Shown piece after piece: positions 10,625-22,424 of a stretch of 64,000 bases of DNA. Location: the NCBI GenBank assembly GCA_020466095.1, contig CM035809.1, positions 19,074,430 to 19,138,429 of the forward strand, in the 5' to 3' direction. How positions within the stretch are numbered: the stretch's first letter is position 1; every line of letters begins with the position of its first letter. Position numbers and translations under genes: made by a program. Source of the DNA: Chlorops oryzae. Lineage: Eukaryota; Arthropoda; Insecta; Diptera; Chloropidae. The notes under the pieces are model-generated. The model was not told where the DNA came from, searched no databases, and saw only the letters and a list, made by a program, of their open reading frames with translations.

Positions 10625-10777
10625 TTTAGCTAAGGTTAGCTAAGTGTGGCTGCCACAAAGAACAGTGACACACTTAGGCCTCACGAGGGAAGTTAGAGAA
10701 CACCAACATCCACGACCGAACTGGGAGTTGAACCCATAGCCTCCCGCATCGTTAGTAACCACGCCACGGAGGCCGTC
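10625..10777 (-). mobile_element. tRNA-derived SINE with 8-bp target duplication
   Basis: Minus strand: the 5' end is GACGGCCTCCGTGGCGTGG, followed by a B box (GGGTTCAACTCCC), a short body, and the 3' end GGCCTAAGTGTG...GGCAGCCACAC with AGCTAACC repeats. The word TCTCTGGG flanks it at 10,617-10,624 and 10,778-10,785. The copy at 30,974-31,182 starts with the same GACGGCCTC, so both ends are independently supported. The body is shorter here than in that copy. Confidence 0.88.
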
Positions 10778-10789
10778 TCTCTGGGAATT

Positions 10790-13700
10790 TTAGTACTTCT
10801 CTCATCAGTATCAAAAAACTTTGGAATTAAAGCTCCTTATTCGACTGATATTGTTTCGATGGCAGCTATCCAAGTTTAAAACCATATTCTTCCATTCAAC
10901 CTTGAAAACTCTATATCCAGGGAAGACTGTTTATAAAAAGACGAATAGACAGAATAGCTATCTTCTCTTCCGTTAATTCAATTCAAAATGGGTAGGCGTT
11001 TCTGCTGATTGAGTGGGTTCATGCGTATCACGAGCTTCCCTCCTTCCCTGAAGCAAAACGAAATTTTTGTGGTCGGCCTTTTATGCAACTTTTTTCTCGG
11101 CCTTTTTCCGAAAATCCCTTTTCCCCAGTTTTCCATGAGAAAATTTAAAAAAAAAACATCCATTTGAAACAATTTTGGGCTATAATAATATTCAAATACT
11201 CATCAATAACGGAAAAAGTCCCTCATTTTGGCATCACTGTGATTAATTTGTTACATTTTTTATTGAAAAAAAAAACCATGTAGTGAGAGGAACCTTGATG
11301 GGTGTTTTTTCAAGATAACCTCTTCGACTCAATAAACCAATCAATTAGTGTGCTAAGGAAACATCGATTCATTCATTAAATCAGTCAATTAAGCAATCAG
11401 GTAGTCACAAGATCTGTCAATCAAGGAAGTTTTGAATTGAAATTGAGTGAATCGCTGCTTAAAGAAGGATAGTAATCAGAGATTACTTTCTTTAAGGGGT
11501 AACTCTGATGTGGCCACTTTGAAAAATCAATTTATATATTTTTCTCATATTTTGATAGTAAAACCTATTGAGAATATTCTGTAAAAAATGAGACCAATAT
11601 ATTTAGTACCTATTAAAAAAAAGCAACTTGTTCTGCTTTTGAAACTTCGGACGCTTTTTTTCTCGAAACATCATTTTCTCATACGGTCATGGTCCTACAA
11701 CCAAGGCTAATCAAATGACTTTGAGCTATTTTTATACTCTTGTTTATGAATACGGCGCTTACTTGAGTGGAAATAAGAGTCAGATATGAGTGCGGAAGGA
11801 TTCATATATGTATTAGGTAAATATAGGCTCCTTCGGTATATGATTTCGTACACATATAGGACGACATTGGTAAGATTTGAAGAACGTTTATTTTGGGCTT
11901 CTAAAATGAACTCATTATGACGGCTCACACTCCGAATAAGGATTCATAAATGACTCATTTGGGACTCAAAATGTTTGCTGGGACGTTAAATGAACGCAAG
12001 AAAGTTATTTTTTCACACGAGAATAGCCCCTTAAATAGCAGCAGTTACCTTAATAATCATATTAGATTCGATTACTGTCTGTTCTTTTTAATTCAGCATC
12101 CAAGGATGCAATCACTCAAAACAAAATGCGTTCAAATCTCACTGAGCAAACTTTTGTTAATCTCCTTTCATCCCTTAATCGATTATTCCGAATATCATCC
12201 ATATCGCATTAATTAACCCAATTCACGCAGCTAGCATCATTGCAAACGCAGCATTCCAGCTAAAAAAAACTTTTTCAATTAAAATAATTTTTCGCTTCAT
12301 TTGAGGATAATTTCAATAAATTGGAAATCGACCCAAGCCTTTAAGTAATTAAGTATTTCATTTTAATATCATTCGAACGCTTAAATTTACGACCCAGGCG
12401 AGATGTGTTCACTTTAATGCCTTTACAACTTATTCGACATAAGAAATTACCGAATGCTTTTAATTACTTTAATCAAGACAGATTTCGATGCGAAGTTTTA
12501 TTTCTCAGAAATTTTGTTTCCAATCAATGAGATTTATGTCAGCGTTATGTGATCCTTTACGAAGTTAATCCAATCTCAAAGCTTTCTTATTGTGAGATTG
12601 AATCTCTGGCTACGTAAGCCGTTTTGAAGAGTCTGCAGAAATGGAAGCCGAAATATTTTTGTTGATTGGTACTAAAACTGAGCGTCCTCTTTTCGATTAT
12701 TGAAACGTTTCATATACATATTTGAGGTGAAAATAAATTTGAGTAAATAAAAGAGTACTTAAATCACTTTTAACGAGTTCTAATGAAGAGATTAGCTGGG
12801 CTTTGGAATTATTTTTAGATTTATGGCGGCTTTACACTTGTCACCAAGCGGAATTTAAGTCTTCAATGAGGATGTTAAGGTTAAATATATTTCAACATAT
12901 GTGGGCAATTCTGACCTTTTCCAATTTTTTATGGTAGAATATTTAAAAGGCATTTTTCTGTAGAAACTGCAGGACTGCTAGAAAGCTTAAAGAGCGACTT
13001 TATTTTCTCACATTTTGCTGAAAATATAAAGTTTTCAAATCTGATTCAAAACGTCAAACTGTGCGTACTAAACAGGTGATTGTGAACAGAATTTATAACA
13101 CTGTGCAACACGTAAATTTTTCACAAAAATTTGGTACCATTTTTTTAAAGTACTCGGTGAATATAGCAACGCCCCATACTCAGTTTAGTCAGATTAGTTA
13201 AAAATACTTTTTAAATCGATCACAAAAACTGGGGCCGAGAATTAGACTGCGCACTTACTTATGGCTATATCCCGTAAAGAGTTCAATATTTCTCTTTCCT
13301 ATCTATGACAATGTTCTAGCCCTACACTCGAAAAAATCTTTGTAGTACATATCAATCCAAAAAAACTATATCTAATCGGTACAAATTGAAAAAATCTCGA
13401 CAATTTTACAATTTGTTCACCTCTTTTTAAGTTTTGTCGCTCATAGTTCCCATACCAATAGGAATATTTTGAAAATTTTGGTTTGTAAGTATAGAAAAAT
13501 TATTTCTAAATAACTTCTTCAAGTACATGAACTCTATCTGAGCGCTTCTTAATACCGCCTTTCCACTTCAAACCGGATGATTTTTTTTTACTAAAAATCA
13601 GACGAAAAATTTCAAAATTACCCTTTGAGTATGCACGAAGTTTTTCAATCCAACGCAAATGGTTCCGAACTATGAAAATAATTTCTAATCAATGTTGCAC

Positions 13701-14500
13701 TGTTTCTTTCTGGATAATCTGCCAAGGCAAAAAGGGATTAAGGATGTTTCGAGTACTTTCAGAAAATGGTATCAATTTTTTGTGAGCACGCGATGACCTC
13801 AAAAATGTGTCACAGTATAATAAAAAAAGGTAATTAAAAATTACTTAGTCACGAATTATCGGCAAACGGTGCCATTTTTGTATCGATAAATCGACAATGT
13901 CTCAACATTAACTCAAATGACTCAATCGTTCAATTCCACAGATGTAAATTTAATTAAAAAATGTTTGGAAGGGGTATATGTATTTAAACTCTGACGATAG
14001 TCACAAACTAGATGTGGTTTTTCTTTATATAATTTTATGAAGGCCAACGTGTATAGGTCAGATACATATAAGCTGAGAAAACCTTGAAAGCACAGTGATT
14101 CAAGTTCAGATGTACAAGGGTGGCTTAAAAAACATTTTCATTTTATTTATTTTGCGATAATCATTTTTACAGAAGCAAACAATGAGGTTTAAAATAATTT
14201 TTTTTTAAATTACAACAATGGTAATCCAATACTGATCATTTAAGCTTACATATAGCTGTACATTTCATTGCACACTACCCACTGCATTATGTGCATCGTT
14301 TGATGTATTGAATGCTTAATGAATAGTTTAACTCCATTAAAGTGTTGCCCTTGAGATGATTTTAAATTCATTCTAACAAATTGTGTCCTTGGGAATTAAT
14401 TAGTTGAATGTATAATGTAGTAAGTATATATGTATGTATGTATACGTGAAAAAAATTGGGTGTAGTCAAGTAAAATGTAAAAAATAGGAAAATAGCAAAC
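10790..14500. other. Long AT-rich stretch, nothing recognised
   Basis: About 3.7 kb with no coding-like exon, RNA gene or well-bounded repeat. Open frames here (for example 11,950-12,216 and 11,707-11,928) have ordinary non-coding composition. Probably intron or intergenic DNA. Confidence 0.5.
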
Positions 14501-14516
14501 ATGGCGAAGGTCTTAT

Positions 14517-15127
14517 TTTTTTTTTTTTTTTTTTTTTTTAACGTTTTATTATTTATTGAATCACTAATATAGGAGTCTAGCAATAAGTTTTTTTAAATCT
14601 TACACCTAATTGGACAATATTACAAATTAGTAATAAGTTCATTGCGGGCCTCGGATACCGAAAACTGGGCTTTGCTGATATGTGAAGAAACACGTAAAAT
14701 ATTGACGGTGCGGAAACGAAGATTTTAAGCAGCTAGGCTGTGCGTGGATTGCAAGGATGCATGGAGTGCACCCACCGCGTAGACGATCAGCTAGGAAAGC
14801 TGAGTTTATGGATGTGCATGGATTGCACTTGCTGTTGTAGAACGATTTATAATTGCTGGCCGGTCATTTCTTTTCAATCTCGAAGAGTACGATGTGTTCG
14901 ATAATCCACGGGCAAGTGGATTTACATGTCTGCGCAATTTATTGAAGTATTTCTCTTTGATATTGGTGAACTCTGTTTTAACCAGTTCTACGTTGAGCTC
15001 TTTATGGATCCGTTCATTCGAAACAAACCAAGGAGCTCCTGTTATAGTCCTTAGGATCTTGGACTGTGCTCTTTGCAGGATTTCTATATTCGAAGAGCTG
15101 GCATTTCCATACAATTGTAAACCATAC
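14517..15127 (-). mobile_element. 5'-truncated jockey-like LINE with poly(A) and target duplication
   Basis: On the minus strand this runs from a reverse-transcriptase C-terminus (about 15,127 to 14,806) through a roughly 260-base 3' untranslated region to a poly(A) tract, seen as a T run at about 14,517-14,539. The word GGTCTTAT flanks it at 14,509-14,516 and 15,128-15,135. Severe 5' truncation, a poly(A) tail and a short duplication are the hallmarks of target-primed reverse transcription. Confidence 0.88.
14806..15127 (-). pseudogene. C-terminal fragment of jockey-clade reverse transcriptase protein
   Basis: Minus-strand translation gives YGLQLYGNASSSNIEILQRA, continuing QSKILRTITGAPWFVSNERI, then HKELNVELVKTEFTNIKEKY. 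This is the conserved tail that follows the polymerase domain of jockey-type LINE ORF2 proteins (Q..QSK.LR.I..APWFV.N..I...L). It reads to a natural-looking stop at 14,806-14,808 in the tail. Only about 100 residues of a protein normally near 900 remain, so it cannot be functional. It lies inside a truncated insertion with its own poly(A). The plus-strand frame at 14,894-15,139 is a shadow. Confidence 0.88.
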
Positions 15128-15139
15128 GGTCTTATCTGA

Positions 15140-15500
15140 TTTTTTATTTATTATTTTTTAAATGCTCGTTTATCGTTGCCCACAGATGCCGAGCGGCTTA
15201 TTTAGATCAAACTTTTACAGTGTGAAGATGCAAAACAAAACATGGACAGTGCAAATTCAACAGCCTTCTTCTTTTCAAATTAATATTGATATGTGTCCGT
15301 TTTTGCGACTGTCGCTACGATTTCCCATTACCCCATTATTTGGTCGGACGACCAATTGACCTTTGTGACGCAAACAATGTTTTTCACCTTTTATCTGCCA
15401 TGCTGCAAGCTCAGTTTTAAAATACATGAGCTCATAGTTTAAGCTTTTTGAAGGGCTTACACTTCCAAATATTTGTCTTCGGGGGAGGTTAAGCCAGGTT
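15140..15500. other. Short inter-repeat stretch with a segment shared with 7.3-7.8 kb
   Basis: Positions 15,294-15,375 join two blocks (TGTCCGTTTTTGCG and CCCCATTATTTGG..CCAATTGACC) that lie about 400 bp apart at 7.32 and 7.74 kb. Otherwise nothing is recognised. Confidence 0.45.
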
Positions 15501-15502
15501 TA

Positions 15503-15536
15503 TTAGGTTAGGTTAGGTTAGGTTAGGTTAGGTTAG
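15503..15536 (+). repeat. (TTAGG)6 array in LINE tail
   Basis: Six consecutive TTAGG units plus TTAG. The unit equals the ancestral arthropod telomere repeat, but it sits exactly at the 3' end of a LINE, so it is best read as that LINE's tail rather than an interstitial telomere. Confidence 0.85.
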
Positions 15537-15659
15537 AGTAACCTAACCTAGGTTAGAGTGGCTGCCCCCTTTAAGGGGACACACTTAGGCCGCATATGGG
15601 CCCGTTGTGGTACCACATGGGAAGACATACCTCCCTAATTACCCAATTGGTAAAGCCAC

Positions 15660-16010
15660 TTGGACTCATTAATGAAGCGAGCTATGTCTTTTATTCGAAC
15701 AGATGACAGCTCAGTGAAAGAGGAGAAGAAGAAATAACCGAGCAGCCTGGATCTTCTCCTGGCCAAGCCCGTTCAGTGGCACATGAGGTGACTCACCGTT
15801 TTTTCTTCTTCCTCCGATCTGAAACTTCTACAGAAGTCATTGTAAGGAACGCCAAGGCGTTCTGCGTATCTGCCTATTAGGCAGTGTCCTGTTATTATGA
15901 AGACCATACGCCTTAAGTCGGCGCGGCCCAGCGCCAGGAGTTGACTGGTCCTTTTGTGGTCCAAGCCTAACCACAGCAACCTTGAAATTAGGCAAGAATC
16001 TTCCTCTGCC
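15660..16010 (-). pseudogene. Decayed LINE ORF2 C-terminus (RNase H plus CCHC-like region)
   Basis: Minus-strand frame: TWAEEDSCLISRLLWLGLDH, then KRTSQLLALGRADLRRMVFI, then ITGHCLIGRYAERLGVPYND, then FCRSFRSEEEEKTVSHLMCH and a stop. The run L..L.R.DLR..V..ITGHCLIG followed by a Cys/His cluster with an acidic stretch is the familiar C-terminus of RNase-H-bearing fly LINEs (R1/LOA/I groups). The second cysteine expected in CRSC reads F, and a frameshift or stop follows the final CH. A continuation (ARFINESKWLYQLGN) is readable in another frame down to about 15,640. It is therefore a pseudogene. The exact clade is not resolved. Confidence 0.75.
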
Positions 16011-16013
16011 CAT

Positions 16014-16112
16014 GTATTTAAAAATGTTATATCAAATTAAATGAAGTAGTCGTTTTGATTGCGTATACGTGATATACGTATAACATTGCTCATACGTCGG
16101 GTGAGTTGCTCA
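16014..16112 (+). repeat. Repeat R3, fragment
   Basis: It matches the first 100 bases of the R3 copies at 27.66, 29.64 and 37.95 kb (TTTAAAAATGTTATATCAAA, CGTTTTGATTG, ATAACATTGCTC, ATACGTCGGGTGAGTTG). It stops where those continue with CACGTTTACCGCAG. Confidence 0.8.
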
Positions 16113-16114
16113 AG

Positions 16115-18160
16115 TACATATTTTATAGGTTTTTGTATAGAAAAAGTGTTTTGAGTTGCCTGAAATGGCAATAATATTGCAAAATATATTGTAAAAAAGG
16201 AAAAAACGCTAAGAATTTTTTCGATAAATTTGCGCAAGAACTACAAAAAAAAGCGCATAAATTGGCAAAAAAAATGGGGAAAATCGATAAAAAAAAAAAT
16301 GGGGAAAAATAGGCTAAAATGTTGATTTTATCAGTTGAAATGTATGGTTGTGATGGTGGAAATAGTAATTGCGAGTAGTTTAAAGCTAACACAAGAAATT
16401 TTGAATACAGAAAAAGCGACTTAAATGGGCTGAAAACGGTCAAAAATTGACCGATTCAAACAAAATGCCATAAATTTTTCCCATTGAGCCAATTTTGCAC
16501 TTTCATCGATGCAGTAGTAGTCAGGGGACTCACCCAAACACAACCTTATGGTTTTCACGTTAGTACCATTTTATAACTTCCATAGTGATATGTTTTAGTC
16601 CTGCTTGATCCGCATATACCTACTAATTGCTACACATATCAAACAAACCGATTTGACCAAAGAAAAACTTACTCTGAGACAAGTTATATCATGATTCAAT
16701 GAAGCATTTCAATTATGAAGCAACCAAAAACAATTCACATCGTATTTTTTAAAATCTTTTCTCCTATCAATTTTATGTCTAATTTCGTTAAGTCATTCAC
16801 TTGAAAACGGGCTTATCAAAGTCCAACCAATGTTAAAAGCTGTCGGAGTCATCAGCAATTTAACACTTCGTTACACTTTAAAGACAGATAGACACAAAAA
16901 GATAAAGACATAAGCCTTCGAAATTGTAAAAAGCGTTATTGGGCAATTCACCGACTCGAGGCATGTCGAAAGTCCTTTTGCTCCTTTTGTCTTAACTAAA
17001 CAAATCTTATTAGTGTTAATCTTTTGTTTTAACATCAATAAAAGTTAAGACTTTTGAGCGCTTCCGAAGGAAAATTTTGATAAACCAGAGCTTAAAGAAG
17101 ACATTTCATTTTATTCAATTTTATTTATTTATTTATTATTTTTTATTATTCATTATTATTATTTTTCATAATCTTTTTTGAGAATGTGCCCCAGCAATTT
17201 TACATCAATGTCCTTTTGTGGTTTCAGCTGTAAAAACTCTCACACTGATCCATCGGAAGCAATGAAAGAGGGCGATAAAAATTCAGCCTACAGCGTCGTA
17301 AAAGGAATCAAATGTTTTTCTTCCCTTTTTTCATTTTTCCCTCTCCATTTTGACTTTCTCTTCTCTTCACCTTGCCTTTATGTATGCTTAACCAATGTCA
17401 TTCAAATTGACTTTTGCAGTTTACTTAAACGGGTTGGCTGCTTATGAAGGGAAGCATTTTGACCAAATGTCAATGCAAGAAATTATATTTTCTGTGCCTT
17501 CGCGCACGTGCTCATGTGGACAAAATGATGGCAATAAAACGTTTCCAAATCCATAAAAAAAACCAAAATTATCTGTAACCCATTGCAAAAGATAGGTTTT
17601 TGTTTGTGTCGAAATGTGTTGTCAGGGTATTTTTATTTCGTTTTTGATAGTTTTTAGGACGCAAAGATCCAACAACGGAAATGAATTTTTTAAGAGCAAA
17701 GTACTCTGACCTTTATTTAAATTGAATAGAGATTTAAAAATAGATAACAACTTTAATAATGTGTGTTTAGCTAAATACCTCTTTAGCCGGAAGTGAGGCC
17801 CCAAGATTTGGATGAACAACAAAAATGAAATTTTAAAAACTGCCTTAAAGTATGCTAAGCTTAATAGCTATTTTTACCGGAAATGATGTTATCCGTTGAA
17901 ATGGAAAATAGCTTGGAAATACCTCCAAAAAGCCATGATTAGATTTTCATATACAGCAATATTTTTCATTTAGAATTCTATTTATATAAGGATTCAAAAG
18001 GATTTGAGAATGAAAAACCATAAAACTTCTAAGAAGGGTTGAACTTATCGAGTAAACTATTCCATTTTCCCTTTTATAAGCTAAGAGTTTTCTTAGAATG
18101 ACTCCCTTGAAGATGATTTAAGACATTCACACATCGTACACGTGGATGCAGCAATTAAAT
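16115..18160. other. AT-rich stretch, nothing recognised
   Basis: It includes an ATTT/ATT microsatellite at 17,110-17,165. Open frames at 16,123-16,443 (minus) and 17,178-17,447 (plus) are low-complexity and unsupported. Confidence 0.5.
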
Positions 18161-18164
18161 TACT

Positions 18165-18693
18165 TTTTATACCCAGCGTAAGCAGGGTATATTAGTTCTG
18201 TACAAATCTTGTAACAGAACTAAGCTAGAGCTAAGCTCCGTAGATATAGATCAATTCATATATTCTTGATCAGGATCGAAAACTGAATCGATTTAGACAT
18301 GTTCGTCTCTCTGTCAGTCTCTCCGTCTGTCCGTCCACCCGTCCGTTTGTCCGTCTCTCCGTCTGTCTCTCTGTGATCGAATTTCCTTCCAAACGACTGG
18401 ACCAATCACATCAAAATTTAGTACACAGGTATGTTGGGCCCCGATCGCGATCCGAAGTTAAAATATGTGCTATATCCGCCCACTTGCATGCCCACAAATG
18501 AACAAATTTCGTAATTTCGGAAGCAAAAGGTATTAAAGTTTCAAATTGACCAAGTAGAATGAAAGATGTAGGGAGAAAGTTGATGTTATTCGCCCACAGC
18601 CACGCCCACAAATTGAGAGTTTTTATTATTCAGTACGGAAGGCCAAATCATAGTGTGTCGGGCTTGACCGACCATAGCTTTCTTACTTGTTTG
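18165..18693 (+). mobile_element. Full-length copy of a widespread fly interspersed repeat
   Basis: It begins TTTTTATACCCAGCGTAAGC and forms a small hairpin (TATACCC / GGGTATA). It runs through ATATTCTTGATCAGGATCG and a low-complexity CTGTCCGTCCACCCGTCCG block, and ends CCATAGCTTTCTTACTTGTTT. I know this arrangement from many fly introns, but I do not assign it to a named family. A related 3' end (ACTTTAGCTTTCTTGCTTA) is at 52,160-52,182 and a degenerate copy is at 4.03 kb. No coding capacity; the open frames on its minus strand are artefacts. Confidence 0.7.
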
Positions 18694-18699
18694 AACTTG

Positions 18700-21600
18700 C
18701 TTTGAAAGCAAATCCCCTTCGGAAGTGCACGTGTCCTTTTTGATGTGCTTTGTGCAACGTAAACAAAGTCCATGTATGCGATCATGGATTGTTGGCAGAG
18801 GAAACGTTTCTATCAATCATCGAACGCAGCATGAGTTGGAATTTAAATAAACGTGTTTTCATTTCTTTCCTTTTTTGAATGCACACAGCGACGCCACAAT
18901 GTATGCAACACTTTTTTTCTACTTCCTTTCATTTATATACACATGACATCTAACGTATCTTCTTTTATTTAATATTCTCTCAGCTGGCAATTGTGCTTCG
19001 CTATGATATCCTTGTTGAATAAAGTCAGAAAGTTGTTGACAGCTTGGTTGGATCCAATTACTGCTGTGATTTGATTGTTGCTAATAGCAACTTGCAATCA
19101 TTTTGCGTGCGAAATACTCAGGGTATGACTTCACATTCCAAGCTATTAATCTGTTAACCGTTCAAAAGCTCTTAGAAGGAATGGGGAATAACATTATTTA
19201 ATCACGCAAGGAGAAAACGCACAAATCTTCTGCTTAAAGGATTTCGTGATTTTTTTCTTTATCCTAAGCACATTTGCCTTCAAACGTAAGAAGGATATCA
19301 TTAAACTAATCTGAGGTCATTATTTTCGCGATGATCGTATAATAGCCATGACAGTTGTATAATCTTTGGCATGTGATAAAAGAGGACATTTGATTTGGGA
19401 CGACATCTATTTTCAATGTAATGGTCATATAATCTTTATTGTTATATCTTCAGTAGGATTTTCAAAAAAAAAAAAAAAATAATAATAAAAAAAAAATAAA
19501 AGCAAGTCCAGCATCCAGCACGACTTGTCGAAATGTAAGTAGTGTTGTAGACTGGACTGTTTAAGACTCAAAACTTCAAATTGATCAGGTTCATAAAGAG
19601 TTTGCTTAGAGATCATGAGGTCTACTTTACCATAAGACTGTTAAAAATATGCATTTCGCAAGCCAAAACACCTAAAGGTATACTTAAGAATGTTTACAAA
19701 TTACTTTATGTAATTTTGCGTCTACATCAAATTTAGAAACTTCAATAAGCCCTTCTAAGGCAACGACGAGTTGAACCCCGAGAACTATTTTGATGTTCTC
19801 TGTCTCATAACGAAGGCTTTTACTTCTCCAGGGGGCGAAAAAAACATACAAAAAAAAAGATCTCCATCAGTAAAGCTTAACATAGACCTTAGGAAGATCC
19901 GCTTAACTTGGAAAAGACCAAATTTTTCATTATCAGAAATTTTCGAAATATTTATTGCATACTTTTGGGAACTGACTTTAGTCATTGTTGTTCAGCTATT
20001 GATGTGCGCTACAAATTCAAGGTTGCAGACAACGAGGGCGTCCGAAAAAGCATTGGATGGGCACAGTTAAGTGGGACCTCAAGACTTAAGGCAGGACGTA
20101 TCTTAGATGATGCACCCGACAGAATAAAATGAAAAGCTGGCCGCGTTTTTCCCGGGATAGACCGAGACTCTTAAAAACGCAAAAATAAGAAGGTCAGCTA
20201 TTTATGGACAGCTTACATTGCTACTTGGCCAGGTATTTCTGAAGTTGAAGTCTGCGGAAAAGTACTTATTCAGTCAATCTGAAAACATTCCCTCATTGAA
20301 AGCAGAAGTAATTTAGACTTTGAATGGAAGTCCATAGAAATACAAATATTACCTTCTATGACTATTATACCATCAAGAACTGCCAGGCAGCTTATTCTTT
20401 CATTGAAACACTCTACCAGAGTTTTATTGACAACAGCATTGCAAGGAAAAACATTCTCTGCTTGGTTCACTTGGAGACCATTTGCCATTCAGTTCCATTC
20501 CCAGCAAGGTCGTATGTATGAGTTTGAGCATGAAAACGGGAACAATTCTTGCCATTTTATTACAATTTATATAAAAATGCCATCGCATAAGTGGGTAATT
20601 TTATTAGATCAATCATTCGAAATATTTTCTTTATATTAAAAGTGAAAAAATGCAATATTTCAGCAAAAGAATTTATGATCCTTACAGTCAAACGAGAATA
20701 TATTTATTCTTCAACTCAAAGTCCTCATGAGCTCAACTTTTTCTTTGAATAGTGTTGATTCGAGCTATGGAATCCCGACTGTATAATTTTCAATAGATTT
20801 TCGTTGCCGTGTTCCGCATCATGTTGACTTCAGGAAGAAAATCTCTGATGGCCTTCCATTTGTTATGCTTACAAGAGAAAATAAAAGAAAATGTCTGGCG
20901 AAAACCATAAAAGAATTTTGGTTGGCTTTGGCGTGAGAAAAAACTAAAAGCTTTTCGTTCTTCTATCAGGGCGACCTTGTGTCCCAATGGTCTGAAGGTA
21001 ACTTGATAATTTTCTACTTAAGTCAAGTTATGTTTGAATGGCTGCTCAAATAAAAATTGACTTGAATACATCGAATTGATTTTACTCCTCTTGGTGGAAA
21101 ATTCTCAAGCAAAGACAATCAGAGCCTTACGAATATTTTTTACGTGATCTTATGTATCTAAAATAGAAGAATCTTACCCCAATTTATACGAAAAAGTGTA
21201 GAAGGAACTTTAAAGAAAGCTAAAAATATAAAAAACACAAGACAATATGTCCTTGAGATTTGAGTTAAGCCGAAAAATATTGAGAAGCCAAAAAGAGGGA
21301 GATGGAAATTTCGTCTTGATAAAGAGGCTTCATTTATCAAGGTGAACCTTCAGCTCAACGAAGAAGAGAATGCAAAAAAAAAATTATTTTAAAATTTCCT
21401 AAGAAAAACAATGAAAAAATATTCTTTGAAGAAAACTTCCTTCAGGCAGTGGAAAAAATTTTAATGTTTTAATTTTTGCTTCTTAAGGAAAATCGCTTTC
21501 TATTTATATTCCCTCTAAAAAGTTTTTACTTTCAAAAATAATTCAAATTTGCTTCTTAAATAATTTTTGAGAAAATATTCCTGCATGGTCCAATGACTCA

Positions 21601-22275
21601 CTATAGTAAATTGATCAAACGGAATTTTTCAAAGAAGTTTCCTTGATTCTTTCTCGGTTCATCGACTTCACAAACCCTTAACTTATCCCAATTAATTCAA
21701 TTTGTATATATATTTCTCTTGAACTTTCGACCCCTGCTATGTTTCTAGGAAAATATTTCCTGCCTTCATATAGAAAACATAAAATTTTCTATTATCGAAA
21801 AAATTATTCTCCGAAGCCAACCACAATGGTCCATCTAAAGCAATCTTAAATTAGTTCCAAAACACTTGATAAGGATATTTCCACATAACAGCATAATTTA
21901 ATAACACGCAGTAAGGAACTTGTGGGAATTATTCTCATCAATTAATAATAACGATTCTCTCACAAAACAACGCAAAAAACATTTTCGGTTATCCGAGTCC
22001 GAAACACTCAATGTTAATTAATAAGCTAGACTGAACAGTAATGTTCCTGACAATGTAGATTTATTAATTATATTATATAAGAAAGGAAATTTTTGAAAAG
22101 TGAATTGATGCGTTCAATGTGAAGGACAAATCAACTATAAAATAAAATCACTTTTTGATGGAGTAAAAGGAAGGAATGTGAAGAAAATTTTCCATAATTT
22201 AATCTTAATTTAAAACTGAAAGGAGGATATCAATATCATGCAAGCTATCAAGGACATATTTTGATCTTGAATGTT
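18700..22275. other. AT-rich stretch, nothing recognised
   Basis: It contains an A/T homopolymer at 19,463-19,500. Overlapping open frames at 19.77-20.13 and 20.27-20.64 kb lack recognisable domains. No RNA gene seen. Confidence 0.45.
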
Positions 22276-22277
22276 TA

Positions 22278-22423
22278 CTCTTTAAGAGGCTATCTCCAGT
22301 TCTGCCAGAAATGAAAAGCTCCATATAAAAAAACACTGAAGAAAATTTCTGATTCATTTCTGAAGCGTTTTTTTATATGAAGTTTTTCATTTCTGACAGA
22401 TCTTTAGACAGCCTCTAAGAGGG
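22278..22423. mobile_element. Palindromic MITE, copy 1
   Basis: Left CTCTTTAAGAGGCTATCTCC and AGTTCTGCCAGAAATGAAAA are mirrored on the right by TTTTTCATTTCTGACAGATC and TTTAGACAGCCTCTAAGAG. The unit folds into one long imperfect hairpin. The second member is at 40.30-40.45 kb. There is no coding content and the target duplication is unresolved. Confidence 0.7.
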
Positions 22424-22424
22424 A

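Larger units (their letters stand above)
15503..16014 (-). mobile_element. LINE fragment (R1/LOA/I-like) with (TTAGG)n-type tail
   Basis: Minus strand: an RNase H and zinc-knuckle-like tail, then a 3' untranslated region ending GGCCTAAGTGTG..GGGCAGCCACTC, then (TAACC)n. On the plus strand the tail is TTAGG repeated six times at 15,503-15,532. The 3' end is the one also carried by the SINE copies and by the 62-bp insertion at 32.2 kb. The 5' part is missing; the next sequence at about 16,014 is a fragment of repeat R3. Confidence 0.8.

Noticed and set aside
15503..15536. Interstitial telomere
   Set aside because: The array is exactly at a LINE 3' terminus, so a retrotransposon tail is the simpler reading.
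22278..22423. 9-bp target duplication CTCTAAGAG beside the palindromic MITE
   Set aside because: The word is itself palindromic and the second copy shows that the inverted repeat extends into it, so it is part of the element.
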